Positions 1-12,421 of a DNA stretch of 64,000 nt are shown here, in pieces. The position numbers and the translations under genes were made by a program. Source of the DNA: Girardinichthys multiradiatus (Eukaryota; Chordata; Actinopteri; Cyprinodontiformes; Goodeidae); NCBI RefSeq assembly GCF_021462225.1, contig NC_061808.1:25953119-26017118 (forward strand), given 5' to 3'. The first letter of the stretch is position 1. Every line of letters starts with the position of its first letter. Under the pieces are notes generated by a model that ran no database searches, had not been told where the DNA came from, and worked only from the letters and a program-made list of their open reading frames with translations.

Positions 1-1542
1 ATTGTTTTGCACATGTAAACTGAAACTGACCAAAATAGGATTGGTTAATAATTGACCTTTAGTCTGCTTTCTTCTGTCCTCAGATATTCTGTTGCCACTT
101 AAAAAGTTAGAAATGTAGCCAAAAAACCTCAACAGACCATGCAGGTGTACGCATTTGTCTCACACAGGCTAGGTCATACATCTGAACAGAAACTGTTCAA
201 ATGTGAAGTCACATATAGCTGTGCTTATTTTTAAAGCCAATATGATGGATCCAAGTAAAATTTTAACTAGATGTGACCGTGCAACAACTAGGAAAAATAT
301 CATTGTTTCATGTTGAAAGATGTTTTGCTTATATCTACATGCATACAATCATCACCACTACGTTGCTTAATGTTATCTGAGACAACATGACACGGGTTTT
401 AAATCAGTGGATTATTGGGTCAAATTTGCGTTCTGCAAGCTGCACAATGTGCAATTAGCTGCCGCTGCTCTTTGCCATTAATTATTATGCTTTTTTTTTT
501 CTAGTGGAGCAACTTGATGCACTTTTAAAACCATGGTGGGAATGATTAACTTCCTCTTCATTAAGTGTAATTGAAAGTACTTTTTCCATATTTTAATGCC
601 TTCAGACTTTTTAGTGACTTTAGTTATAGTTGGCTATTATTCTACATTGCATATTGTATGTACTGCATAATTGAACTTCACATATACTTGATTTGAGGAA
701 AAGCAGAAGAATGTTGTTTTTGCCATAGTGCACATGTAAACCACAGCGTTAGGGGATTTATTTTTCATATTTTTATTTGTTTCTGGTTTTTAGTTTCAAT
801 ATGAGCCATCTGTCACTCTCAGCAGAAATGGACTTATGTAGAATTCCCACCTCCTGGTGAATCCATTTCACTTCAGAACCAACAATGTCTGGTCCAGATT
901 ACACATCTTCATTTGTAAAATGTACAGTCTGATCAACAATGTGATTAATGCATGCTTGCCTTTAATGTATACGTAGATGCATATGGATGGATGAATAACT
1001 GAACCGTATGTATAATATGTGGAATGTAAATAAACTCATATATTTGCTCATTTCTATACTGCTTTAGTTAACATGTTCATCTTGTAACATGAAACCACTG
1101 AACCTGTGAATTACAAATGCAAAGCTTGAACCAACATGTTTATTCTGAACCATGTACAGTTTTTAAGGTGGTGTTAAGTGATATATCTCGAGGTGTACTT
1201 GCAAGTCTTTCAGTCACTCTTAACAGTTGCAGCACCACCTCAAGAAATGCTAAGCTCCCAGTCATGTTAAAACAGAACTTGGACTGTCATTCATTGTGCA
1301 ATTTAAAACAAAAAACCATAAATGGATTTAACCAAATACCAGACACTCCATTTCCTGTACCAAGAAATACAATAAAAATGAGAAAATAACTTTAATCACA
1401 TCTGCCATCCATTTTAAGCCCTTTTGATATTTGCAGGTTCTGTAGAGAATTTACAGGCACTGCATTAGAACCCATTTTTTCCCAGTTGGAAGTTGCCCAC
1501 TTAAGCCTAAATATAACCTCCAATGTACAGTATATTTTTTTT
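1..1542. other. AT-rich non-coding left edge
   Basis: No convincing exon or repeat seen. The base composition is AT-rich with short open frames only. AATAAA hexamers at 1029-1034 and 1371-1376 on the + strand would fit a long 3' UTR of a gene lying to the left, but no coding exon is visible to confirm it. Confidence 0.3.
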
Positions 1543-1738
1543 AAGATTTGTTTTGCAGCGCCGATGGACATTATTTAGTTGTTTTTTTTTTTAAAGTAGA
1601 CAGAAAATGGGGTGAATATTGGGTAAGACATGCAGCACAAGTCGCCGTAGCTGGGACTCAATCCAGGGAACAGCCAAGTCAAGGGCCAAAGCTTCTCTAT
1701 ACATGAGCTGCATGTGCCAGCACTGCACCCGTACAGTA
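1543..1738 (-). repeat. tRNA-derived SINE-like repeat, degraded
   Basis: The stretch reads as GCAGCGCC, a T-rich tract, AGTAGACAGAAAATGGG, GACATGCAGCA, then GGGACTCAATCCAGGG and a segment ending near CTATACATGAGC. The inverse of GGACTCAATCC resembles a tRNA B box, so the element would be in minus orientation. The copy at 39468 shares the same order of motifs. The family assignment is from memory of abundant fish repeats; it is diverged and no intact tRNA fold is claimed. Confidence 0.5.
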
Positions 1739-4060
1739 TATCTTTTTTTAAAAATTCCCATTTAGAGCAAAGATCATAATTAGATTGAACCACTCAACTG
1801 GAGTCCAATCGCTCTTTCCTTTACTTGTGTGCAGATTCCTTGTGTGCAACTTTAACTAGGACTTGGTCACCCCTAAAGTTTCCAGAGAGCAATAAACTGT
1901 CATCTGCAATTAAATACAACATCCTGCATTCTGAGAAAGTGGAATAAAATGCGAGTGCTAGTGCCATTAGATCATTTAAACAGCTTTGTTGTTTTCATTT
2001 CCTGAAGTCTTTGAGCCATTAAAAACGATTATCAACCCTCAGTATCACTGATAATAAAGTTTGGGTTGCCAGGTACTGGAAAATCCAACCTGGCATCAGA
2101 CTTTGCTAACCTGAAATCACAATTTAAATAATCAAGGCCATACATCATCTGGTGTGAATGCCCAGTTACACTGAAGTGCAATAAAGATGTAATGATTTAC
2201 TCATGCACACACTGGCCATTTAAAAATTGTGCACCAAATATTATGTTGATCTTGGTATGCTGTAGAGTAGGAATGCCAGCAGTTTTATTGTATATGCACA
2301 CACATGCACAATTTCATATTCTTACTAATGAGCAGCAATTAACAGAAAAGCATGCACTGATGCATTAAAACCAGACTAAAATGTTTTCAATAATGTGAAA
2401 ACTGATTAGTTTATGCTGAAAATACATGCATTAATTATTTGTGCAGAATGCAATAACACAACAATCTAAGCTTGATATAGTTAGTCACATCAATAAAGGT
2501 GCAAAGATAATAGTGTCCACTAATGATAGGAGTGGGGATTTTTTTGCTTCTAAATCTAGCGTCCTTTTGCATTGACACACTGATGATAAAAAAAGTTGAA
2601 TTGCTTCAATCAATAAAACTATGCACGTATGGTTTATGATCAAGTTTATCTTTGCTTAGAAGAGACACGATTACAGTCATCAGCAAAGTTGATGTGAAAT
2701 TCACCACGACTAACAAAATTTCTTTCATTATTTAACAACATAAAAATTGAATAGCATCACAGCTGTGATAAGTGTGGTCTAGTCATTTGTTAATAATAAA
2801 TAAATGTCAATAATAGCTAGGAGCACTGATGGTTTCAGGTCAGGGTTCATGTCAGGTGGTGACTGTCTGGGTGGCATCACCATGAACTTTGGCAGAGTTT
2901 TATTGTGTTCAGCTGTGCTCATCCTTTGATAAGGTTTTACAATTTAGATTAAGGTAAAGATTACTAACATATTCCCAAAGTCTCTTTATCAACACTATAT
3001 TTCACTGTGAAGAACTAAAATCAAGTTTTGCTATGCTGTAAACATATCAGCACCACTTTAAGGACAGATTTAAACAGATTATATACTTTTGCTTGAATAT
3101 TTCTCATGAATTACAACTTGATAGAAATCAGAATTTAATTAAATAAGTAATGTGAATATCCCTAGAACAGCTGAAACACAAAAATGTGCAAGGACAAGCG
3201 GGTATAGATAATGGGTGGATGGACAGATAAGATTATTGCTTTTAACAAGCTTCAACCCTAATCAGAACTATAAGTAAACTATGAAGAGAGTGGAGTGTTT
3301 AAAGTGTTTGGGTGGTTTATCCAGAATATTTTGTGTTGCTTTACTATATATTTTATTTTTATGCATTAATGTAACAAACATCCAAAAGGGGCTTCAATTT
3401 AGATCCCTTTATTAGGTCAGTTGCCAACTAGAGGTTAAATATGCATTTTCACACACACACAAAATAAATTAAATCCAACCAAGAGACTCATACTGAAAAG
3501 CAAGGTTCCACCATATGTACGTATTTTATTTATATCCAAATGATGACCTGTCTAGGCCTATTTGTGCAGTGTACGTGTAACCTCAAAACAGTAATGATGT
3601 AGGTTAATGAGAAGTAAAAGGGCACTTTTTAATCCAAATCAAAATTATTATCATTCAGAAAATCTGATGCCATTAGCTTTAACGCAGTCAGATATGGTGA
3701 CTATCAAAAAATAAAAAATCGGCTAAACGCATCACGGGTCATCTCACAGCTGAATGTTCTCCTGCTGCTGAGTTTAATAAAAGCAGAGTTAAACAAATAA
3801 CGTTGACTTCACTTCCCGAAAGTCACTACTGATGTTTTAGCGTCCTCTGCTGGCGAATAAACAACATGCAAAACCGCAAGTGGTGAGATTTTTTTTTTTA
3901 TTCAGATATCCAGAAATGTTGCATTTATCTGTAGAGAAATTAGAAATAGACCGTTAATTTATACGGCTGAATGCAATTCATGCTACTCGTAAAAAAAAAA
4001 AAATCCCTACATTGGGAACTGCAGTGACATTTTACGTAACACGGGGCAATACAGAAAAAG
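1739..4060. other. Upstream intergenic DNA, nothing recognised
   Basis: AT-rich sequence with no long open frame, no terminal repeats and no recognisable transposase. It holds only short simple runs, such as CA repeats near 3450 and A/T homopolymers near 3890 and 3990. I see no feature I can support. Confidence 0.4.
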
Positions 4061-4280
4061 GCTTCCTTTTTATTGGGAGTCGTAGTTTCTGTTACAATGA
4101 CAGCAAGTGTTGTTGGGCTGTGAAAAAACTCAAGCTCCCATGATGCCCGTTTCCTAAAGCCACAAGCTGGGTTACGCCTACGCTAAATCGACTGTAATCC
4201 TTACTGTACACAACTGAATCCTCTGCGGGTATTTTTAATTCTTCCTGCGGCTGCAAGCTTTCTCCAAATACGCTAAAGAA
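4061..4280 (+). promoter_or_regulatory. Putative napb promoter and 5' UTR with paired ZNF143-like motifs
   Basis: GC content rises just upstream of the napb start. TTGGGAGTCGTAGTTTC at 4073-4089 read on the - strand, and AACTCAAGCTCCCATGATGC at 4127-4146 on the + strand, both resemble the ACTACAnnTCCCA core bound by ZNF143/STAF. They face each other about 140-210 bp before the ATG. No TATA box is apparent. The transcription start is not determinable here, and the motif match is partial and from memory. Confidence 0.45.
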
Positions 4281-7200
4281 ATGGACAACTCCGGGAAAGA
4301 GAAGGAAGCTATTCAGCTAATGGCCGACGCTGACAAAAAAGTCAAGTCTTCCGGCTCCTTTTTGGGAGGGATGTTTGGAGGGTAAGACAGCACTGCACCA
4401 AAGACCAGCTAGCGACCGTCAAATGTCAGCAGCAAACTTGGCACGAAGCCCAGATGTACCTTTAACCTTCTGTAAGGCCAGGTTATAATATTAGCAGCGA
4501 AATATTGTACTAATTCATTTTAATATTCAACCAGGAAGATGAAACATGACACTAGTTGTAAAAAGCACTGTAAATCAGTGAGTTAAATGAGCTGTTATCA
4601 GTGTAAACAAAGCAGAAAAGCCAGAGTTTCCATTAGAGTCGGCTCAGCAGACTGTTCATGCAGCCTCAGAGGGTTACACTGTGCTATATTTCAGTTGCAA
4701 TATTCTCTACTATTATCTATTATTTAAACAAGTTGTTTAAAAAAAACTAATAGATGACTGAAGTTCACTTTTAAGTAGCTTCTGGCTACATTATCAGTTA
4801 TGTTTAAATAAAAATGCGTCTAAATGAGGAAAAAGTGTCCTAAATTTATATGAAAAAATCTGTTCCTGCGAAATGTAATCCGCAGATAATCGGACCTGTA
4901 CTTCTGAGTAATTGATTTACCAAAATGTGTGTTAATCCCTAAAGGTGTTTTAGAGACTTAACTCTGCACAAGAGCAGATTCTCTTACAGATGTGTGTGTA
5001 ATTGTTAAATGGTATAAAAACAAAACAATACCACGGTTTTTAAAGCGTTTTTAAAGAAACAAATTGATTTGCATTCATCCCCTTTACTCTAATACCCCTA
5101 AGGGCCACCAATTACCTTGAAAAGTCACCACACCATAGAGGTTAGGGGTAAAGTTGTGAAGAAATTTAAAGCAGGTTTAAGTTATGAAACGATACCTGAA
5201 GCAAAACTACAAAGAAATGACTACCATTTAAGCTGATAGGTCAGGTAAGAAGAGCCTTAATCAGAGAAGCAGACAAGATTCGTATAGTAACTGTGGAGGA
5301 GCTGCAGAGGTCAATTGATCAGGTGGGAGAATCTGTTGCAACAACTGTTAGTCTTACACTCCACAAATCTGGCCTTTGTGGAAGAGTGGCTAGAAGAAGT
5401 CATGTAGGATGTTCAGAAAGAAGGGTGCTCTATAAAATGTAACTTTTTGGCCTATATACAAAAACACTATGTGTGAGGGGAGACATAACGCTTCACCCTG
5501 AATGAAGCATCTCGACAGTGACGTACCAGAGAGGGAGCACAATGCTATGGGACTGCTGTCTACAGCAGGGCCAGGGAAGCTGGTCAGATTTGTTGGGAAA
5601 ATGGATAAAGTTAAAGACAAGGCAATCCTGGAAGAAAACAGGTTAGAAGCTGACAACTTTGTGCTACTTTCTGTTGATCTTTCCCATAAATACCCAATGA
5701 AACATATTAAAGCTTGTGGTTCTAATTTGACAAAATATTTTAAAAAGTTCCGGTTGTATGGAGATGTTTGCAAGGTATTGTATTGTAGCTTTCATCTACC
5801 ATAATGTTTGACTGCCTTAATACTCTCTTTGTAACCCTCTGCCTTGATTTAATGACCCGAGTGATTTTACAAGTACATAGACCTTCCCCGGGGCCAGGTT
5901 TGACAATATATTGCTTCTATAGAGGGGTGTAGACTATCTAAATACATTTCCAAACCTGAAATTGCTCCTCGCTGCCTGCATACAAATTGTAAGAATATTT
6001 ACAACAAGAGTTTCCTTCTTATTTTTTATTTCCCTAGAGGACATCACAAAGTAGAGGAGGCATGTGAGATGTACTGCAGAGCTGCCAACATGTTCAAGAT
6101 GGTCAAGAACTGGAGCGGTAAATGGATGTCCAAACCTAACAATTTTTACATTCTTTTGAATGGTGTGAGATCTCATTTTATATGCTATAATTATACACTG
6201 CTCCAAAAAATAAAGGGAACACTTAAACAACACAATATAACTCCAAGTAAATCAAACTTCTGTGAAATCAAACTGTCCTCTTAGGAAGCAACACTGATTG
6301 ACAATCAATTTCACATGATGTTGTTCAAATGAAATAGACAACAGGGGGAAATCTTTGGTGATTAGCAAGACACTCAATAAAGGAGTGGTTCTGCAGGTGG
6401 GGACCACAGACCACTTCTCAGTACCTATGATTTCTGGCTGATGTTTTGGTCACTTTTGAATGTTGGTGGTGCTTTCACACTCGTGGTAGCATGAGACGGA
6501 CTCTACAAACCTCACAAGTGGCTCAGGTAGTGCAGCTCATCCAGGATGGCACATCAATGCGAGCTGTGGCAAGAAGGTTTGCTGTGTCTGTCAGCATAGT
6601 GTCCAGAGCCTGGAGGCGCTACCAGGAGACAGGCCAGTACACCAGGAGACATGGAGGAGGCCGTAGGAGGGCAACAACCCAGCAGCAGGACCGCTACCTC
6701 CACCTTTGTGCAAGGAGGAACAGGAGGAGCACTGCCAGAGCCCTGCAAAATGACCTCCAGCAGGCCACTAATGTGCATGTGTCTGCACAAATGGTTAGAC
6801 ACCGACTCCATGAGGATGGTATGAGGGCCCGACGTCCACAAATGGGGGTTGTGGTCACAGCCCAACACCGTGCAGGACGCTTGGCATTTGCCAGAGAACA
6901 CCAGGACTGGCAAATTCACCACTGGTGCCCTGTGCTCTTCACAGATGAAAGCAGGTTCACACTGAGCACATGTGACAGATGTGACAGAGTCTGGAGACAC
7001 CGTAGAGAACGATCTGCTGCCTGCAACATCCTTCAGCATGACCAGTTTGGCAGTGGGTCAGTAATGGTGTGGGGTGGTATTTCTTTGGAGGGCCGCATGG
7101 CCCTCCATGTGCTCGCCAGAGGTAGTCTGACTGCCATTAGGTACCGAGATGAGATCCTCAGACCCCTTGTGAGACCATATGCTGGTGCGGTTGGCCCTGG

Positions 7201-10200
7201 GTTCCTCCTAATGCAGGACAATGCTAGACCTCATGTGGCTGGAGTGTGTCAGCAGTTCCTGCAAGATGAAGACATTGAAGCTATGGACTGGCCCGCCTGT
7301 TCCCCAGACCTGAATCTGATTGAGCACATCTGGGACATCATGTCTCGCTCCATCCACCAACGTCATGTTGCACCAGGAGTTGGTGGATGCTTTAGTCCAG
7401 GTCTGGGAGGAGATCCCTCAGGAGACCATCTGCTGTCTCATCAGGAGCATGCTCAGGCGTTGTAGGGATGTCATACAGGAACATGGAGGCCACACACAAT
7501 ACTGAGCCTCATTTTGACTTGTTTTAAGGACATCAAGTATTCAATGAGAATATCTCATTCAATCAGGTCTAGGATGTGTTATTTGAGTGTTCCCTTTAGT
7601 TTTTTGAGCAGTGTACATGTGGTATTCCTCTAGCTAAAAAATAAGAAACCACATGCCTAGGTCAAAGTGTAATTGAGTGCATCAGTTTGAACACATGTTT
7701 TTTTGCTCTTATTCTTTTTTTCAGCTGCTGGAAATGCTTTCTGCAAGGCTGCCCGTCTGCACATGCAGCTGCAGAACAAACATGACTGTGCCACCAGTTT
7801 TATTGATGCAGGAAATGCTTACAAGAAGTCTGACCCTAATGGTAAGACTGCATCGAGATGCAAATACATACAAATGTGGACATCGAGATAAACCTGCTAA
7901 AATTGACTGTTTTATCTATTCTGACTCTGCATCCCCATGATGAACTCTTACACTCTTTACATCATATCAAGATATAAAAACCTAACTTTTGTAGCGATAA
8001 ATGCTATTAGTTTTTGTTATCCTGATGTTCTCATGTTGATATATCCAGATTTCCTCTCTAAAATAGTCAAAGGTTTTTCCCTGACTTGCATGTATTATTC
8101 CTTTTGTTTGTTTGCTTCATTATGGTCAAAATGAAACTAGTGAACGAAAAATATATTTTTAGAATGATGCTGGGGCTGATTTTGTTTATCTTCAACCCTT
8201 TGGCACATAACATCTGACAGAACAGGAGTGGAATGCAGTTAGAATATGTAAACAGTGGTTGTCTTCAGCTTCTTACAGAAGAACCTCATTGTTTGATCAC
8301 TGCTTGGGATGGTAATAATGGTCTGTGAGCCCGAACTGGTGGACTCCAACCATTTTAGAGATGCTTTAGTAATTTATTTATTTTTTTTCAGCTCAATGAG
8401 CATCAGAGGTCCTTAGAAGTGTGCTCTGTTAATTTAATCGATTAAAAACCAACATTGATGTTGTGAAAAGTCCAAATGGACTTTGCAAACATTGGTTTTA
8501 ATGTCACATTTATCTAAAATTGAAAATTCCAAATAATCATGATAATAATAATTATTATTTTGTGATAAAATTGTACATATTTCAAAACCAAAAGGGTAAG
8601 GAACCTCTAATTAATAATCAATATCTGATTCTCTATTATTCAACCCATTTCATTCATATGATATATTATTCCACATAGATACATTATCATTCAGAGTAAA
8701 TAGCTAACGTCTAACTGTTCCCTCCTCTTTCCTCTGTGCTGCTAAGAGGCAATCAAGTGTTTAAATGCTGCCATCGATATATACACAGACATGGTAAGAT
8801 GCACTTAGAATACGATCATCTGTGTTCTGCTTCATATCCATACATTTCCATACATTTGACATTTAGATCTCTGGATGTCAGGTGTAATTTCCTTTGAGTA
8901 AATAGTGCTGTACATGCAATCACCTGCAAGGTTACAGATATTTATACATAAAACCTTTTTCACAGTTTAATTATTTTCTGTGCCACAAATCAGGAAGTTA
9001 TTGCTTTTGCTTTTAATTTCACAATGTGTGATGTTTTTAACTGCAAAGTCGCAGCCTACCACCTGATGGGGCCCTAAATTAAACATGGAACACAACATGT
9101 TTATTGATCTGTTTGCCGTCTGTTAATAGATCCAGTCAGTAATGATTTTTTTGTCCTCCTCTTCCTCCAGGGAAGATTTACCATTGCTGCCAAACATCAC
9201 ATCAGTATCGCAGAAGTCTATGAGTCTGAGCTGGTTGATATCGAAAAGGTAATACAGTCAGAGGCTGTGTGCAACCAGCCATTTTAATACTTTGGCTGTA
9301 AATGTTTTTATTTTAGCAAAATTTGTAAGATGTGTTATTTTTTTTTTCTGGAAAGGCTATTGCTCATTATGAACAAGCAGCAGACTACTACAAAGGAGAG
9401 GAGTCAAACAGGTACTGCTTCTTGTCATGGAACCTGTTTTAACCCTGCATTACGTTAATCCTGAATCCTTCAGTAAGACAGCATATACTCAGGATTTCTA
9501 CGTAGTCTGGAAAAACAAGACATTTGATTTATTTTCCAGATCTGGATAAGTGGAACAAACAATAGAGTATGGAAAATATTTATATTTTATTAGTATCCCT
9601 ATCCAATTCCCTGAAAGTGGCATCAATCTGTTAATTATCCATCCATCCATCCAGACTTTTGACACAACCCATGTGAAGGAACCCCGCATTTTTAAAAACA
9701 AAGACTACAATTTATAAGATTCTTCTGTCGATTTTGTTTTGTTTTTTCAAACATTGGTGCCTTAACATCTGTTGGGTGTTTGTTACAGTCATAAAAACAT
9801 GAGATGAACAATCATTGGGATATGTTACTGAGTACAGCACCTCTCAGGCTGCTTCCATATTTCCTAGAACACCATGTTTGCTCTGGTTCATGGAAGGCTC
9901 GTATCTCGAGTTGACCTGGAACAGCATCGTGGAATTTACAGAGCAGACCCCTACAACCATAACAATGTCACCATTTTTAGTACCATTCATTGTTCCTTTG
10001 TTAGAACAGGGCAGCCTGACAGACTTTCTGTGTTCTGCTGAACATCTTCCAGCTCAGGGAGGAGATTGCAGCAGTTTTTCATTTTATTTACTTCAGCTTC
10101 CTTTGGTACATCTCCATTCCCTTTAGCTCTGGATAAAGTTTTAACCAAGCAGTCAACATAAACAACCGATTTTACTACCGTACATTCACAGGCTGTGTTA

Positions 10201-12421
10201 TTATATAGACTTAATAATTTATTGGTGATGTCTCGCTTTAGTTCTGCAAACAAATGTCTGCTGAAAGTGGGATCTTACTGTGCTCAGCTGGAACAATACC
10301 AGAAGGCCATAGAGATCTATGAGCAGGTGTGTACTTCATATTCTTTGCTTACTTGTTGTCAACAACCCCTCATATTCTGATTCATCTTACATGATCTGAC
10401 TGTTATCAAGGTTGGAGCTAACACGATGGACAACCCGCTGCTGAAATACAGCGCCAAAGAGTATTTTTTTAAAGCATCCCTGTGTCATTTCATTGTTGAC
10501 GAGCTCAACGCCAAGGTTAGTCCAAACGTCTAACGTTGGGTAAGGATTTGGGTTTGTGCTGCTGAGGAGGACTTTTTAACATGTTCTGCTTAACAGATTG
10601 CTGTTGAAAAATATGAGGAGATGTTCCCTGCTTTCTCAGACTCCAGAGAATGCAAGTTGTTGAAGGTACCTGAGTTAACCACTGAAGGTTCCCCCTTGAT
10701 CTGTTCTTTCTCTGACTGTAACTTACTCCTTTGTTTGTGTAAACAGAAACTTCTTGAGGCTCATGAGGAACAGAACAGTGAGGCCTTCACAGAAGCAGTA
10801 AGTCTTCTTATGCCCTATTTTAATCTGTTAAATACTGAGTTGCAAACGTATTCATGTCATGTTACAATCACAACCTCCAGTTTCAAGATATCAGTCCTGT
10901 ATCAGATTTGTACATTTAGATGCTTACGTTTTGGCATTTATATTTGTAAAACTCAGTCACATGGGATGAAGACTGACTTGGCCATTCTAATAAGCTTTGA
11001 TCTAAACCAGCTCTGGCTGTCTGTTTAGGATTGGGATCCAACTGGAAGGTGAACCTATATCCCAGTCTCAGGCCTTTTACACACGTAGCAGGGTATTCAA
11101 AAAATGAATATCTCTCCTACATCGTTTTTAAAAATATCGTACACACGAGAGGTTTTTCAGAAAAGTTTTCATCCAAACCACCCTGCTGAAATACGCCAGG
11201 AGGTTCGCTTGTGTGGACAGAAAAAGTTGTTTACTTCTTATAAACACAGTTTTAGAATATAAAGCTGATAAAACACAAGATAGTGTCGATTGGGAATCGT
11301 TCATCATTCATTTTTACTCCACTGTACGGCCGAGTCTATTAACAATGGTCGCACATTTGACGTCAGCGCCGCAATATTTGCACCGAACCGTAAAAGTCTG
11401 TTTGATCATGGACACACGCAGGCTTAAAAAGGGAGTTTTTATAAATCTCCACTTTCGTCGGAGTTTTCAGAATTATTCGTTTTTAGTGATATAAAACGGA
11501 GTTTGTGTTGATGAAAGGCCAAAACGCATAAAAAGTTATTCGTTTTCCCAGATATCCGCCTACGTGTGGACAAGCCCTCGGTCTTTTGCTGCTTCTAATA
11601 GGTTTTTTTCAAGGGTTGCCTTTTATTTCACTTCACATTAACTCTGACCAGTTTTCTTGTCCCTGCAGTAGAAAAGCACCCCCACAGCATGATGCTGCCA
11701 CACAGCAAATGCATGCCACACCTTTCAGATTTTTATTTGTAAAATATTTGGATATAATGTTTTTAACGATTTCTTTCCATTACTCAGTTGTTGTTACTTT
11801 GTGTAGGCTTGTCACATAAAATCCCAATAGAATACATAGGTTTGTGGTTGTAACGTGACAACTAGGGCTGAAACAATCATATTAATCGTGATTAATCGAT
11901 TATTGAAATAGTTGTTAACTAATTGAATAATTGAATAATTGTTAACTGGTGTATACAGACTCTAAACCATGCCATTTGCTGAAAGAACAACCCACTCAGA
12001 GCAGAAATTAGGCCAAAACTGTACAAAAATGTATACCTTTTGAGTTTAGGATGAAAACCTGTGTGTAAATATGCCCTGTCCAGAAGTCCTCAAGTAGCTT
12101 TAGTTTCACCTGGTTCAAATTCTGTAAAAATAAATCTGCTAATAAGAGCCTTTTGACTATCTGAATATTGTTCTGTTAATCAAAAAAAGAGTCAACAGAT
12201 TAATCCTTCGCAAAATAATCGTTAGTTGCAGCCCTAGTGACGTGAACATTTTCAAGGGGTGGGAATACTTTTAGAAAGCACTGTAGCTCATTGTGTGACT
12301 CATGTCCACCTGTTTGCAGGTGAAGGAGTTTGACTCGATCTCCCGTCTGGACCAGTGGCACACCACCCTCCTATTGCGCATCAAAAAGACCATCCAGGGT
12401 GATGAAGGGGATCTGAAATGA
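4281..12421 (+). CDS. napb: Beta-soluble NSF attachment protein (beta-SNAP), 11 coding exons
   Basis: Exons: 4281-4381, 6038-6117, 7725-7841, 8747-8793, 9171-9248, 9356-9411, 10242-10326, 10411-10515, 10597-10665, 10747-10797, 12320-12421. All junctions are GT-AG and phases join without a break, giving 296 residues against about 295-298 in the family. SNAPs bind SNARE complexes as all-helical TPR-like adaptors and recruit the ATPase NSF, which disassembles the SNAREs after membrane fusion. Visible landmarks are the N-terminal membrane-attachment loop [11 protein letters not shown] (residues 24-34), the TPR-like blocks [19 protein letters not shown] and YYKGEESN, and the C-terminal DLK, whose leucine stimulates NSF in this family. 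[14 protein letters not shown] and VDELNAK favour beta over alpha. The ATG follows a GC-richer promoter. Introns 1, 2 and 10 carry Tc1 elements. Tail-to-tail with gzf1. No coding defect seen. Confidence 0.96.
5090..5785 (+). mobile_element. Degraded Tc1-like remnant in napb intron 1
   Basis: Pieces of a Tc1-type transposase are readable in order on the + strand: an HTH-region fragment near 5145-5190, [24 protein letters not shown] sequence near 5330-5390, and [12 protein letters not shown] near 5623-5660. The 3' end at about 5690-5785 (CATATTAAAGCTTGTGGTTC to GCAAGGTATTGTA) matches the usual terminal repeat of this family. The catalytic core is missing and stops are frequent. It sits entirely within the intron. 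Confidence 0.75.
6196..7613 (+). mobile_element. Tc1/mariner (DD34E) element in napb intron 2
   Basis: A complete element of 1418 bp flanked by TA at 6194-6195 and 7614-7615. The ends are inverted repeats of roughly 30-40 bp starting CACTGCTC and containing AAAGGGAACACT. It contains one transposase gene on the + strand, the same orientation as napb. The 5' and 3' terminal repeats differ by only a few bases, so the insertion is moderately young. It lies between exons at 6117 and 7725 and does not touch splice sites. Confidence 0.93.
6491..7505 (+). pseudogene. DD34E transposase with C-terminal frameshift
   Basis: A Tc1/IS630-type cut-and-paste transposase. The N-terminal helix-turn-helix is visible ([19 protein letters not shown]). 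The RNase H-like catalytic core has D in LFTDESRF, D in MQDNARPH and E in DLNLIEH, with 34 residues between the last two. Translation is open from ATG 6491 to about 7374, then shifts frame and ends out of frame at 7465. The proper C-terminus, [20 protein letters not shown] onward, continues in another frame to TGA 7505. The join reads CACCAGGAG and looks like a small deletion of around 11 bases (inference from family memory). The catalytic triad is intact but the tail is scrambled. Confidence 0.88.
11071..11580. mobile_element. MITE-like insertion with imperfect terminal inverted repeats
   Basis: It interrupts the Tc1 remnant between CCCAGTCTCA and GTCTTTTGC, which adjoin in typical family members. 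The ends GGCCTTTTACACACGTAGCA and TACGTGTGGACAAGCCC are imperfect inverted repeats of about 28 bp. It has no transposase. It resembles hAT-type non-autonomous elements of fish, but target duplication is unclear. The interior includes inward-facing ACGTTT/AAACG-type motifs and no coding signal. Confidence 0.6.
11863..12236. mobile_element. hAT-like MITE (TAGGGCTG...CAGCCCTA)
   Basis: The 374-bp element begins TAGGGCTGAAACAATCAT and ends GTTAGTTGCAGCCCTA; the inverted ends also carry AATCGATTA-rich sub-terminal repeats. Flanking octamers GTGACAAC and GTGACGTG share five of eight bases, consistent with a decayed 8-bp target duplication typical of hAT. It is inserted in the right terminal repeat of the Tc1 remnant. 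No transposase is present. Confidence 0.75.

Larger units (their letters stand above)
10838..12285 (-). mobile_element. Tc1-like remnant in napb intron 10, carrying two nested MITEs
   Basis: Outer ends read GCAAACGTATTCATG (left) and GAATACTTTTAGAAAGCACT (right), matching Tc1-type terminal repeats. Internal pieces such as GGCCATTCTAATAAGCTTTG, CACCCCCACAGCATGATGCT and CCAATAGAATACATAGG are in the order expected for a minus-strand transposase. Two unrelated insertions interrupt it (11071-11580 and 11863-12236). No open frame survives. It lies between exons ending 10797 and starting 12320. Confidence 0.8.

Noticed and set aside
6554..7221. Minus-strand open frames of 161 and 62 codons
   Set aside because: Shadows of the DD34E transposase on the + strand.
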